From a virus, in IMG/VR virus record IMGVR_UViG_3300042868_006575, positions 1 to 58,638 of that record: 58,638 nucleotides of DNA; one strand, given 5' to 3'. Below, piece by piece: positions 15,661 to 25,400 of this stretch. Both the position numbers and the translations under genes were made by a program. How positions within the stretch are numbered: the stretch's first letter is position 1; every line of letters begins with the position of its first letter. The notes under the pieces were generated by a model that worked only from the letters and a program-made list of their open reading frames with translations, was not told the origin of the DNA and did no database searches.

Positions 15661-16047
15661 ATGGCAAATGCAACTAAAATATTAATTAGGCTTACTAAAT
15701 TTAGTTCAAAAATTAGTACAGTAGTAGATTGTACACAGGACTTTAATGCAAATAATAGTTATTATCAAGACATTTCTGGCTGGGATGTTGCGGTAGTTCA
15801 GTTGGTAAATCCGGGAACTACAGTACTGTTTAATACAACAAATGATGATGGTGCTATTACAGGTCAATTATTGCCTGCGCCTCAAGTTCCATTGTATTGG
15901 ACTCCGGTTTTAGGTGTTAATTTATCTACAAAAACCGATGTATCTTCATTGGCTGTAAGTGGTCTAGTTAGTTTTGGTATTGTTGGGAAGTATTTACAAT
16001 TAATTGCTTCTGGTTCAACTACCACAACAACAACTGCTGCACCATAA
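15661..16047 (+). CDS. Small virion protein with Thr-rich tail
   Basis: A 128-residue beta-rich protein of about 117 residues plus a short C-terminal tail of six Thr ending AAP. The body contains DFNANNSYYQDISGWDVAVV and looks like an all-beta domain. It lies between portal and scaffold genes, so it is probably a head-associated or decoration protein. It belongs to the group of small structural proteins in this window that share the Thr-AAP ending. Confidence 0.6.
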   Translation: MANATKILIRLTKFSSKISTVVDCTQDFNANNSYYQDISGWDVAVVQLVNPGTTVLFNTTNDDGAITGQLLPAPQVPLYWTPVLGVNLSTKTDVSSLAVSGLVSFGIVGKYLQLIASGSTTTTTTAAP

Positions 16048-16071
16048 TATAAATCAAAATAATTAAATAAA

Positions 16072-16338
16072 ATGGCAAATTCAGTAGCATACGTTTTATC
16101 GAAAAATACATATTCATCAGCAACAGAGGCTTATAACGTAGGTGTTGCTCAGGGTACACAAATAGTTTACACAACTACATATACCTTATCAAATTCTAAC
16201 ATCCTTTATGCTGATAGCAAATTAACGCTTCCAGTTTATGGAGATGGTTCTAGTTGGTATGGTATTCAACTTTTAACGAACGAAAGCGTTAAATATGCAA
16301 TAACAATTGATGCTGATAGCACAATAGTTATAGACTAA
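16072..16338 (+). CDS. Small structural-type protein
   Basis: An 88-residue protein beginning MANSVAYVLSKNTYSSATEA. It is beta-rich in the second half, with LTLPVYGDGSSWYGIQLL. No family is recognised. Its position between portal and scaffold genes and its short spacing to both neighbours suggest a minor virion component. No Thr-rich tail is present. Confidence 0.55.
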   Translation: MANSVAYVLSKNTYSSATEAYNVGVAQGTQIVYTTTYTLSNSNILYADSKLTLPVYGDGSSWYGIQLLTNESVKYAITIDADSTIVID

Positions 16339-16360
16339 AATAGAAACCAAATAAGCATTT

Positions 16361-17527
16361 ATGCAAGAAACAAATAACATGCAAGCGCCAGTAGAACTTG
16401 CAGAAGGCTTCAATCCGTTTTCGGATGAACAACAAATCAAAAAGACAGAAGAAGCCCCTGTCAGCAATACAGCTGTTGAAAGTCCAGCAGCAAATGAATT
16501 TATTTCTACTGTAGATTTGACGGAAACAAGCACTCAAGCGGAAACGCAGTCATTTGATCCAGATTCTTTTATTAAAGAAAGATTTGGATTTGATACGGTT
16601 GATGAAGCAGAGCAAGAATTCATGAGATTAATTGAAGAAAGAGAGCAAAAGCCTCAATTTGATTTTTCTAATGATATTAGTAGAACTTTATTTGATGCAA
16701 TTAGAGAAGGAAAAACTGATGATGTTTATAATATTTTAAGTGAACAGAAAAGACTTGAAAAGTTAACTACTGCTGAAGTTACTCCTGATTTAGCTTATGA
16801 CATTATTAAAACTAATATTCAAAACAAATATCAAGATTTAACTCCAGAAGAAGTAGATCTTTTATTTTATGAATCTTATAGTTTTCCTCCTAGGCCTGAA
16901 CAAGGTTATGAAGAAACGGATGAAGATTATAAAGAAAAAGTTCAAAACTGGCAATCTCAAGTTGATTTCATCGAAAAAAGGATGATTATTGACGCTAAGG
17001 TAATTAGGCCGGAATTGAACAAATTAAAAAGTGATTTAGAATTACCTGATATCTATGGTTTGAAAGAGTATGAATCTGAGCTTCAATTTGAAAACGAAGT
17101 TTTGGAATATGCTAGATCAAACTATGAAACGGCTTTAGATTCTCAGTTTAATTCATTTGGAGGTTTTAATGTATCGGTAAAAGACGAGGAAGTCGAAATA
17201 CCAATATCATTTAACGTATCTGATGAAGAAAGATTGGTATTAAAACAAGAGTTATCAGATTTTGATGGCGAAGCTTATTTAGAAAACAGATGGTTTAACG
17301 AGGAAGGAAAGCCAAATGTAAAACAAATAATGGCCGACAAATATGTTCTTGAGAATTTACCTAGAATCTTACAAAAGGTAGCGAATGAAGCAGCATCTCA
17401 AAGATTGTTAGCTCATTTGAAAAAAACGGGTAATATTACCCTAAATCAACAAACGCCTCAAGGTGCGGTACAACAGAGTCCTAATGCAGACATGGATAGA
17501 CTTGCTGCATGGGCCTTTAGTTCGTAA
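16361..17527 (+). CDS. Scaffold-like protein
   Basis: A 388-residue, strongly acidic and helical protein directly upstream of the major capsid gene. Glu, Asp, Lys and Gln are abundant, with long helices such as DEAEQEFMRLIEEREQ and VDFIEKRMIIDAK. The N-terminal 60 residues are disordered-looking, and the last 50 include a basic helix and a Gln-rich segment. Composition, length and position match internal scaffolds that guide capsid assembly and are then removed. No protease motif is visible, so removal must be by exit or by another enzyme. Confidence 0.65.
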   Translation: MQETNNMQAPVELAEGFNPFSDEQQIKKTEEAPVSNTAVESPAANEFISTVDLTETSTQAETQSFDPDSFIKERFGFDTVDEAEQEFMRLIEEREQKPQFDFSNDISRTLFDAIREGKTDDVYNILSEQKRLEKLTTAEVTPDLAYDIIKTNIQNKYQDLTPEEVDLLFYESYSFPPRPEQGYEETDEDYKEKVQNWQSQVDFIEKRMIIDAKVIRPELNKLKSDLELPDIYGLKEYESELQFENEVLEYARSNYETALDSQFNSFGGFNVSVKDEEVEIPISFNVSDEERLVLKQELSDFDGEAYLENRWFNEEGKPNVKQIMADKYVLENLPRILQKVANEAASQRLLAHLKKTGNITLNQQTPQGAVQQSPNADMDRLAAWAFSS

Positions 17528-17536
17528 ATTGATTAT

Positions 17537-17551
17537 TGCTTTGGCAAAGCA
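17537..17551. repeat. Inverted repeat upstream of the major capsid gene
   Basis: TGCTTTG-G-CAAAGCA is a perfect 7-bp inverted repeat with a one-base centre, 22 bases ahead of the capsid ATG. There is no T-run after it, so it is not a standard terminator. It could be an operator, an mRNA-stabilising hairpin or an attenuator. Confidence 0.4.
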
Positions 17552-17573
17552 TTAAAAACAAAATTTTAACAAA

Positions 17574-18983
17574 ATGGCTGGAATACCAACCTCAAACATT
17601 TTGCAACCGGGTGCAATCTCGTTGCAAACCCAAAATAGGCAACTTATGGTTGACCTACAATTATTAACTCCTCAGTACTACAAGCAATATACTGAGAAGT
17701 ATGGTAACGAAGATTTCACATGGTGGTTAGCTGCTCATGCTGGTATGGAAGAAGTAAAAAACCAAAACTTTTTCTGGTTTGAAAACAGAGGTAAATTAAT
17801 GCCTGCTGTAACAAACAACGGTACTGTAGCTGCATCTGTTGGTGCAACTGTTACCCTTACATTAGGTTCAGAAGCTTACTACAACAACGGTACTGAAACT
17901 CCTTTAAGAGTTAATGAAACTTTGCGTGTAGCTTCTTCTAACGTAGAAGGTGTTATCTTATCAATTGATAGCACAACTCCATACGCATGGACTTTCACTG
18001 TTCGTCCAAAAATTTCAACTCAGCGTTTTGCTTCTGCTGGTTCTACTAGCTTATTAGCAGGTGAGGTGTTATTATTTGGTGGTGATGTAGATGCTGGTGA
18101 AGCTTCTCAAGCAATCAATCCACTTATCCATTTGGACCAAAAGTATAACAACAATATCACAGAAATTCGTGATGGTTGGAGCAATACTGACTTAGCTCAA
18201 ATGGCTGAAACATACTATGAGTATCCAGTATCTGCTGATATGGCTGCTAATGGTGTGACTGCATTTACCTACAAAGGTATGTACAAAACACTTGTACGTT
18301 TCAAGAACAACGTAGAAGCAAAACTTATGCGTGGTAACATCCAAAACAACACAGGTTTATCTAACTCTGTTGGTGCTCAAGGTATTATCCCTAAAGTTGT
18401 TGCTGATGGTGAAACTGTAGGATACACTGCTGGTTCTTTAGACATCGCTAAACTTCATGAAATCACTCGTATCATGGATGTTAACGGTTGTGCTAAGCAA
18501 TCTGCATGGTTATCAGATATCTTCCAAAGACAAGACTTCTCTGATGGTATCTTCGCAGCTTACCCTGCTGGTGCTTTCGTTTACGGTCAAGGTGAAAAAT
18601 CAAAAGAGGCTTCTGTATCTTATGGATTCCAAGAAATCTTCATTGATGGTTATTTACTTTCTGTTAAGAAGTACTCTCAATTCAATACTGAAGTAACCAC
18701 TGGTTTAACTCCACAGGATGATTACTTCCGTAATTTTGGTTTAATCTATCCAATGGGTGAAACTAAGGATAGCCGTACTGCTCAAGCTTACAAGAATATC
18801 ACTATCATGTATCAAGAGCCGCCTAAAGGTGGAACTGTTGGTAATGGTATCCGCGTATGGCAATATGGTGGTGGTTCTCCAAACCCAACTGATGGAACAA
18901 TGACTAATCAAATCGCTATGTTGACTTACCGTTCAACTCGCGTTTGTGCAGCAAACCAATTCATCATTGTACAAGCTAACTAA
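17574..18983 (+). CDS. Major capsid protein
   Basis: A 469-residue protein after the scaffold gene. It shows the traits of an HK97-fold capsid protein: a long N-terminal arm, a beta-rich middle with AQAYKNITIMYQEPPKG and a conserved end region with ALTYRSTR-like strands (AMLTYRSTRVCAAN). The codons are markedly richer in C-ending forms (AAC, TTC, ATC, TAC) than those of the neighbours, as expected of the most highly expressed gene. It is flanked by an upstream inverted repeat and a strong terminator downstream, so its mRNA may accumulate separately. Confidence 0.85.
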   Translation: MAGIPTSNILQPGAISLQTQNRQLMVDLQLLTPQYYKQYTEKYGNEDFTWWLAAHAGMEEVKNQNFFWFENRGKLMPAVTNNGTVAASVGATVTLTLGSEAYYNNGTETPLRVNETLRVASSNVEGVILSIDSTTPYAWTFTVRPKISTQRFASAGSTSLLAGEVLLFGGDVDAGEASQAINPLIHLDQKYNNNITEIRDGWSNTDLAQMAETYYEYPVSADMAANGVTAFTYKGMYKTLVRFKNNVEAKLMRGNIQNNTGLSNSVGAQGIIPKVVADGETVGYTAGSLDIAKLHEITRIMDVNGCAKQSAWLSDIFQRQDFSDGIFAAYPAGAFVYGQGEKSKEASVSYGFQEIFIDGYLLSVKKYSQFNTEVTTGLTPQDDYFRNFGLIYPMGETKDSRTAQAYKNITIMYQEPPKGGTVGNGIRVWQYGGGSPNPTDGTMTNQIAMLTYRSTRVCAANQFIIVQAN

Positions 18984-19005
18984 TTAGTTTATACTTAAAA
19001 TTCAG

Positions 19006-19042
19006 GGTAGCGGCAACTTTATTGATTGTCGCTACCTATTTT
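19006..19042 (+). terminator. Terminator after the major capsid gene
   Basis: An 11-bp stem with one G-U pair (19006-19016 with 19026-19036) has a 9-base loop and is followed by TATTTT. It should stop a large part of transcription after the capsid gene, helping set capsid levels above those of the next genes. Confidence 0.75.
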
Positions 19043-19062
19043 AAACATTTTAAAACCATTTT

Positions 19063-19947
19063 ATGGCACGTTTAAAGGATGTGAACTATTCGCAATCAGG
19101 CGGAGAAGATTCAATACAACAGGTTAGGAATATAGAAGAAGCTCAAATAGCAATGCATGAAGCTCCTAGTGATACTGGACTTTCATACAAGGTTTTTAAG
19201 CTTACTGATACAGGTAAAAAAGGTAAATACCACATGGAGGGTATTGATGATGTTTGGGATCCAGACAAGAAAAAGATGGTTAGAATCCGTCTTTTGAGAG
19301 GTTTCCCTAGCATTTACATGGAAGATCAAAAAAATCTTGAACCACAATTCATTAGTTCTAATAGAAGAAGCTTAGTATTTGACGCTAGAATCTTAAGGGT
19401 TCCAGATTATGACACTTCGGCTATTGAATTTTTGCAAAAGTGTAATTCAAATGTAGACAATCCAAACAAGAAGGGTACAAGAAAATTGACATTTTTTGAA
19501 TGGAATCCACAAAGACAGGCAGAAGTTGAACGCAAAAAGCGTCTTGACAGGATTGAGGCTATTAAATTTGCAACCATGGCTACAGTGGAAGATATGCGAA
19601 AGCATGCTAACTACTTGGGCATCAATGCTACAGATGACTTAGGTTTCCCTAAATCTGATGATGCAATGAGAAATGATTATGAGTTATATGCCGAATCTCA
19701 GCCTACTAAATTTATGCAAAGTGCAGGAAGTAGAGAAGTAGAAGTAGCGTTTGTTGTTAAGAAAGCTATTTTAGATTCAAAAATAGATCTTACAGCTAAA
19801 GCAGGTTCTGCATATTGGGCTAATGATGGAGGTTTTATCTGTAGGATACCTTCAGGAGTTAAGCCACAGGATTATTTAGTAGAATACGCTATGCTTCCTC
19901 AAGAAGAAAGTAAGCAGTTCTTAAATCAGCTTAAAAAGCTTAAATAG
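19063..19947 (+). CDS. Post-capsid structural protein
   Basis: A 294-residue basic protein directly after the capsid gene. The first 60 residues look flexible, then a beta-rich stretch includes DVWDPDKKKMVRIRLLRGF. A basic helical section with RQAEVERKKRLDRIEAIKF follows, and the C-terminus is QFLNQLKKLK. The same order (capsid, then a protein of this size, then connectors) is common in Bacteroidota podoviruses. I do not recognise a defined family; a head-associated role is likely. Confidence 0.55.
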   Translation: MARLKDVNYSQSGGEDSIQQVRNIEEAQIAMHEAPSDTGLSYKVFKLTDTGKKGKYHMEGIDDVWDPDKKKMVRIRLLRGFPSIYMEDQKNLEPQFISSNRRSLVFDARILRVPDYDTSAIEFLQKCNSNVDNPNKKGTRKLTFFEWNPQRQAEVERKKRLDRIEAIKFATMATVEDMRKHANYLGINATDDLGFPKSDDAMRNDYELYAESQPTKFMQSAGSREVEVAFVVKKAILDSKIDLTAKAGSAYWANDGGFICRIPSGVKPQDYLVEYAMLPQEESKQFLNQLKKLK

Positions 19948-19974
19948 CCCTCATACCGCTCATATATAATAAAA

Positions 19975-20006
19975 AGTCCGTAGCCTAAAAATTACGGGCT
20001 TTTTTA
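19975..20006 (+). terminator. Rho-independent terminator
   Basis: AGTCCGTA (19975-19982) pairs with TACGGGCT (19993-20000) with one G-U pair across a 10-base loop and runs into a T5 tract. It closes the operon ending at 19947. Confidence 0.85.
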
Positions 20007-20019
20007 TTTTTGTTTTTCG

Positions 20020-20027
20020 TATATTTG
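20020..20027 (+). promoter_or_regulatory. Promoter for the connector/tail operon
   Basis: TATATTTG matches TAnnTTTG and lies between the preceding terminator and the ATG at 20052. It also shows that an upstream TTG start at 20010 cannot be used from this promoter. Confidence 0.6.
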
Positions 20028-20051
20028 TTATCATATATAACGCCCGAATAC

Positions 20052-20720
20052 ATGAATGTTAATGATATGTACCGTATTTGCCAATATGCCATTAACAAGG
20101 CGCAAAACGGTTATTTAACGAGTTCTGAGTTTAATCTCTTAGCAGATCAAGCTCAAGTTTCCTACACTGACTTTTTGGTCGGTGAGTTTCAGCAATATCA
20201 ATATGGTAGACCTCAAGCAAGAATATCTTATAGTGAGAATAGTAGTATTAGACAGCGTGTTACGCCTTTATTAAATACAGCGACATTGACAATAAATGGA
20301 TCCGGATTTGCTCCTTATCCTACAGGATATTTGCAAACAGATTCTATGATTAAGATAGCAAATTTTTCAAGAGTTAGATTTGTGGATCAAGATAGGCTTT
20401 ATTCTTACATGAATAGTACAATTGATCCAATTGCTAGTAACCCGATTTACATGTTAGTAAAAGATGGTTTTCAGTTTTATCCTATTAATTCATCTACTGC
20501 AACGCTTAGTTACTTAAAGACTCCTACTCCGATAGTTTGGGGTTACACTTTAGATGGTAATGGGCGTCAGGTTTATAACGCTGGTTTAAGTACGCAACCT
20601 GTGTGGTCAGATTTGGATTTATTAGATATTATTAGTAGAATACTGAAACTTGTTGGCGTTAACTTGCAGAATGGTCAAATTGAACAATACGCAAATCAAG
20701 TAACACAAATAGGACAATAA
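20052..20720 (+). CDS. Head-tail connector/adaptor-like protein
   Basis: A 222-residue protein starting MNVNDMYRICQYAINKAQNG. The frame is open further upstream to a TTG at 20010, but that region holds the promoter. The N-terminal helices are followed by a beta-rich body with FSRVRFVDQDRLYSYMNS and a C-terminal helical segment. It is the first of three connector-sized proteins (222, 209 and 257 residues) before the stabilisation protein, matching the ring/adaptor series of T7- and crAss-like tails. The role is inferred from order and size. Confidence 0.6.
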   Translation: MNVNDMYRICQYAINKAQNGYLTSSEFNLLADQAQVSYTDFLVGEFQQYQYGRPQARISYSENSSIRQRVTPLLNTATLTINGSGFAPYPTGYLQTDSMIKIANFSRVRFVDQDRLYSYMNSTIDPIASNPIYMLVKDGFQFYPINSSTATLSYLKTPTPIVWGYTLDGNGRQVYNAGLSTQPVWSDLDLLDIISRILKLVGVNLQNGQIEQYANQVTQIGQ

Positions 20721-21349
20721 TGACTAGGAATCAAATAATAGAAAGAGTATTAAGGCAGATATACAACGGGCAGCCGTCTGATGATTCTAATATCACATAC
20801 GGATTAGTTAACCAGTGGCTTAATGATGCTATTGGGGTAGCTGCTAAAAAGAATTATACAGACAATATTCAATTAGATGGAGTGGCTTATGTAAATAACT
20901 CATTCTATACTACTTTTAAAGATATTGCCGTAACAGACGAAAATAATTTTACATATAAGATTGCTTTACCTCAATTGCCGGTAGCACTTGGAAGGAATGA
21001 AGGGGTTGCTAGTTTACAATTTAAAGGTTCAAAAGCAACGGATCCTATTTCTCATTCAGCAATACCATTAAGCGTAAGTCAATTGGGTTATCTTGAAAAT
21101 ATAAGACCTATTCAAAATAAGATTGTATTCTGGCATGAAGGCGATGCATTGTATGCAAGAAGTACAGTAAATTTAACTAAATATAAAGGTATTGTAAGAA
21201 TGGTGAGTGGAGGAGATAGTACAAATCTAAATTCTACATTATTAATACCAGATGATTACATGCCTGTAATTATAGAATACATTAAAGGTCAATTGGCATT
21301 TGAGAAATCAAGGCCTATAGATCAAAGTAATGATGGCGTAGATAACTAA
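20720..21349 (+). CDS. Connector-type protein
   Basis: A 209-residue protein whose ATG shares a base with the preceding TAA (TAATG). It begins MTRNQIIERVLRQIYNGQPS with a helical segment (LVNQWLNDAIGVAAK), then beta strands. The C-terminus includes LIPDDYMPVIIEYIKGQLAF, reminiscent of adaptor proteins. It probably forms part of the portal-tail ring stack. The assignment is by position. Confidence 0.6.
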   Translation: MTRNQIIERVLRQIYNGQPSDDSNITYGLVNQWLNDAIGVAAKKNYTDNIQLDGVAYVNNSFYTTFKDIAVTDENNFTYKIALPQLPVALGRNEGVASLQFKGSKATDPISHSAIPLSVSQLGYLENIRPIQNKIVFWHEGDALYARSTVNLTKYKGIVRMVSGGDSTNLNSTLLIPDDYMPVIIEYIKGQLAFEKSRPIDQSNDGVDN

Positions 21350-21359
21350 ACTAAAATAT

Positions 21360-21632
21360 ATGAAACCACTTAGAGATTTTGTTTTAATTAAACCTTGTGC
21401 TCCAGATGAGATTACAGAAGGGGGATTGTTTATTCCAGAAAGCGCAAGAGAAAGAAGTAGTAAAGCTGAAGTTGTAGAAGTTGGCAATGGAACACGCCAT
21501 ATCGAAATGGAAGCAAAGAAGGGTGATAAAATATTTCATATTAAAGGCGCTGGAGATGAGTTTATCATAAACGGAGAGCCTCATTATCTTATACGTCAGG
21601 TAGATATTCTATCTTATGTTTTAAATAATTAA
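21360..21632 (+). CDS. groES: GroES-type co-chaperonin
   Basis: A 90-residue GroES homologue. The opening MKPLRDFVLIKP is the classical first strand. GGLFIPESARERSS matches the mobile-loop region, KAEVVEVGNGTRH the next strands, KKGDKIFHIKGAGDEF the following hairpin, and VDILSYVLNN the last. GroES caps the host GroEL chamber for folding. No GroEL is in this window, so this phage protein probably redirects host GroEL, as T4 Gp31 does for its capsid. It sits within the connector genes, which suggests that a large structural protein is its client. Confidence 0.85.
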   Translation: MKPLRDFVLIKPCAPDEITEGGLFIPESARERSSKAEVVEVGNGTRHIEMEAKKGDKIFHIKGAGDEFIINGEPHYLIRQVDILSYVLNN

Positions 21633-21634
21633 AA

Positions 21635-22408
21635 ATGGCATCACAAATAAGAAATTATATAACATTGGATTCGGTAATCAATGAGTATATTGATGAAAGT
21701 GAGCAAAGTATACACAAGTATGCAAAGCTTTATAATATAGCATATAGAGGTATGGAAAGGCTTGGCTTAGATTTTTTTTATAAAATTAAGTCTGTAAAAA
21801 TAGCCGTTGATACAACCAACTATACCGTTAAGCTACCGAATGATTATGTTAGCTATACTAAAATTGGTGTGCTTAATGCAAAAGGCGAAATCATACCATT
21901 GAAGTTTAATAGTAAAATGACTTTCTTTGGGGATATGATGGCCGATAGACAAGCATTGACAGATGACAATACTCTTGTTGATTGGTATCAGCAGGATATT
22001 CCTATTTTTTATAATTACTGGGACGGATATGGATTTACTAATATTTATGGTATTCCAAGTGGTTCGCCAAATGTTGGTTCCTTTAATATAGATGATGCTA
22101 ATGGTGTAGTTCTTTTAAATCAGAACTTCTATTACGATTATCTTATGATTGAATACTTATCTAGTCCAGATCCTCAGCAGCAGTTCATGATACCTCTTCA
22201 TTTTAGAGAAGCTATGATTGCTTGGTTGGCTTGGAGAGATATAGCTAGTATGCCAAATACGAGAAAAGGCGCTTTGGGTGACAAGAGAGAAAGAGAAAGA
22301 AACTTTTACAATCAAAGAAGATTGGCAAATGCTCAATTTAAGCCTCTATACTTAATGCAGACTTACGAGTGGAATTTAGAAAATCAAAGAATGACAGTTA
22401 AGGGATAA
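21635..22408 (+). CDS. Tail ring/tubular-A-like protein
   Basis: A 257-residue protein with an N-terminal helical part (LDSVINEYIDESEQ, YNIAYRGMERLG), a strand-rich middle (TVKLPNDYVSYTKIG) and the end segment HFREAMIAWLAWRDIAS. This resembles gp11-type tail tubular and crAss ring proteins that connect portal to nozzle. It is followed after three bases by the large stabilisation protein, the usual next partner in these tails. Confidence 0.65.
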   Translation: MASQIRNYITLDSVINEYIDESEQSIHKYAKLYNIAYRGMERLGLDFFYKIKSVKIAVDTTNYTVKLPNDYVSYTKIGVLNAKGEIIPLKFNSKMTFFGDMMADRQALTDDNTLVDWYQQDIPIFYNYWDGYGFTNIYGIPSGSPNVGSFNIDDANGVVLLNQNFYYDYLMIEYLSSPDPQQQFMIPLHFREAMIAWLAWRDIASMPNTRKGALGDKRERERNFYNQRRLANAQFKPLYLMQTYEWNLENQRMTVKG

Positions 22409-22411
22409 GAT

Positions 22412-25400
22412 ATGATAATAAATAACCCGTTTAATGGAAAGCTGAATTTAGATGATGCAGAATATAGAATCAGCAATGGTGACTATTTAGATGCCCTGAA
22501 TATTACTAAAGATGCTCAAGGCAGAGGTCAAGACGAAGTTATTTCTAACATTGTTGGGAATAGCTTGGTTCAATATACATTACCATCGGGTACTAATAAA
22601 GTAATTGGTTTTTATCCAGATAGAATTAGAAACAGAGCGTACTATTTTGTTTGGAATAGCAATAATTATCATAGCATATTGTATTATGATGTTGACAATG
22701 ATATTGTTGTAAAAGTTCTACAAAGCAGAACGGATAGTGACAATATTGATATTTTAAAGTTTAATCCTTCTTATAAGGTTCTTTCAGTAAATATTTTTTA
22801 TAGAGATGATGAGGGTGATATTTTATACTTTAACGATGGATTAAATCCTCCGAAAAGCATAAACGTAACAACCAGTTATGGTACTTCATGGAAAGAGGAG
22901 TATTTGCTTATTGCAAAAGCGCCTCCTATCATGCCTCCAAAAGTTGTTTACGAAAATGATACAAATGTTACTGTAAACAATTTGAGAAATGCATTATTTC
23001 AGTTTTCTTATAGATTTGTTTATGAGAATAATGAAAAATCTGTATGGAGTTCAAAAAGTATTGTTCCATTGCCTCAGCAACCAACTTTACAATTAACTGA
23101 AAGTAATTATTTTAATAATTCAAGAATATCTGTATCCGTTTCAACGGGTGATGCAAATGTTTCAGCTATTGAGATAGCATTTAGAGAAACAAAAAATCAA
23201 ACTACAAGTGATTGGTTTTTAATTAAATCATTTGATAAAACAGAGCTTTCTATTGGCAACAATCAGATTTATACTTATAAGTTTTATAATGACAGTATTT
23301 ATAATGCTATTGATGTATTAGAAACAACACAGCTTCAGGATTATGTTCCTCAAAAGGCTAATGCAGCGGAGTTGGCAAATGGTAATGTTCTTTTGTATGC
23401 AGGTATTACAGAAGGGTATGATAAGACTGATATGAATTTATTGTCTTATTCCGCAAATCCTGTCTTATCCTCTTATTATTATGACCAACCGGGTTTGTTG
23501 TTTTTTGCATCATGCAACGGGAAAGATAGTGGTTCTATTGGAACCCAAATGAAAATATATGTCTTTGGTACCGGAACTAATTCTAGTAATGGAACTATTT
23601 CTGTATTAAATAATCCATCAGGTCAGTATATTATCAATGCTGTAAATGATGCAGGTTCTTATATCGGATCTTCTTATGAGTATAGCTCGTCTACTCCTTT
23701 ATCGGTTTCTGCTTTTTTAGGAAACATATCTACCGCTTTGAGTATTAATGGTTGGTCGCAGGTTTCTTTAGTGGATAATGTACTTACTATGTCTTATCCT
23801 ACTTCTTTCACGTTATACTCAAGTGGTGTAAAATATAAGAGCGCAACAGGAAATCCAGATACCACAGTGTTTGCAAATGCATGGAATTCTGGATATCAAT
23901 ATGCTGTTCAGTATTTTGATGAGGAAGGTAGAACGATTGGTGCGCAAACTAAAATAGATGCTGCATTTAATACTCCAGACAATCCGGGTATTAAATATCC
24001 TCAAACATTTTTACAAATAAAAAACAGGCCCCCATTAGAGGCTGTTTATTATCAAGTTCTTAGATCTAACACGACAACTTACAATAAGAGATTATTCTGG
24101 ATTTGCGAATCGGCTTACAGAAGTCCATTATCTGGTGTAAATGTTGGCGTTTTTAATACTCAAGAATTTGCTTACATAGGAATTGGAAATATAGCTGATT
24201 ATAATAAAGAAATAAGTTCAACAGAAAATGTTGTATCTTATTCTTTTACTCCCGGAGATAGAATTACCTTTTTAAGAAGATATGACGCATCTGGTAATGA
24301 AAAAGGTATTAAAGTTGTTGATTATGAAATATTAGGTGTTGAGAATTCTATTTTAACCACAGCAGGAGATATAGTAGGAACTTTTATTAAGATAAAATAT
24401 CCAAAAGATGATATAAATGCTGATTTTAATTTTAATGGATATTTGGATTTAAACTTTATGCATTATGAAATATTTTTGTATAATTTAACAAGCGCAGCAG
24501 ATGTTAGTCAAAGATTTTTCTATGAATTTGGAAAATGTTTTGGTATAGGAAATGCCGGAACTGCTAACGCATATCATATAGGTCTTGAACAGACTCAATC
24601 TGCTACAAACCCAACAGGTGTACCTGCTATAGTTTCAGCTACTACGGGTGACTTTTTTTACAGAAAAAGACAAGTTCCATTTAGTGACGCAAATATATTT
24701 GATGCAGGTGATCAAGATGTAAATATACCTGCTACAAGTCCGGGGTTTTATAGAACAATAAATATAAAACCTAAATTCCCTATTGATACTCCGGATTATA
24801 GTATTCAAGCGGAAATTGAAAGTAACGCTTCTTATATATATGGATCTTATCCTACTTTTGCTGATCAAGCGTTTTTCTATAACAAGAGTGCAGGCGATAT
24901 TATGATTAAGGTAGCTTTTCAAATAAAAGTTACATCTACAATTGCTTTACAAGATATACCTAATGTGGTAATACTTCAGGTAGACTCTACTACCAAGACT
25001 TATGGCAATATGTTTTTTACCAAAACAGGTGATTTAACTAGTGGAGCTTTTTTGACTTGCGATACTATTATTAAGGTACCTGCTAATACTAAAATTTGGT
25101 TTGCTATTGATGGTGAAGATTGTTATGTAAGTAACTTTAAGCTTACTTTCAATGTATTAAAAAGCAAGGTGATTGACATTATTGAAAGCAGTTTTAGTGA
25201 TAACTATAATCTTGTTACAAATAGCAATGGCAGACCATCAGTGGTAGATGAAAACGCAAAAAGAACATACTTCCCTACATTAATTAGATTTAGTGGAGCT
25301 TATCAAGTTAATACTAATATAAATGCTACCAATAATTTTCAATATGAGAATTTTGACGAATACGATAGAAGTTTTGGTGATGTTATAAGGCTTCATGTTA

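Noticed and set aside
20010-20051. TTG start extending the connector gene
   Set aside because: The extension overlaps the -7 element at 20020-20027; the ATG at 20052 is downstream of it and fits.
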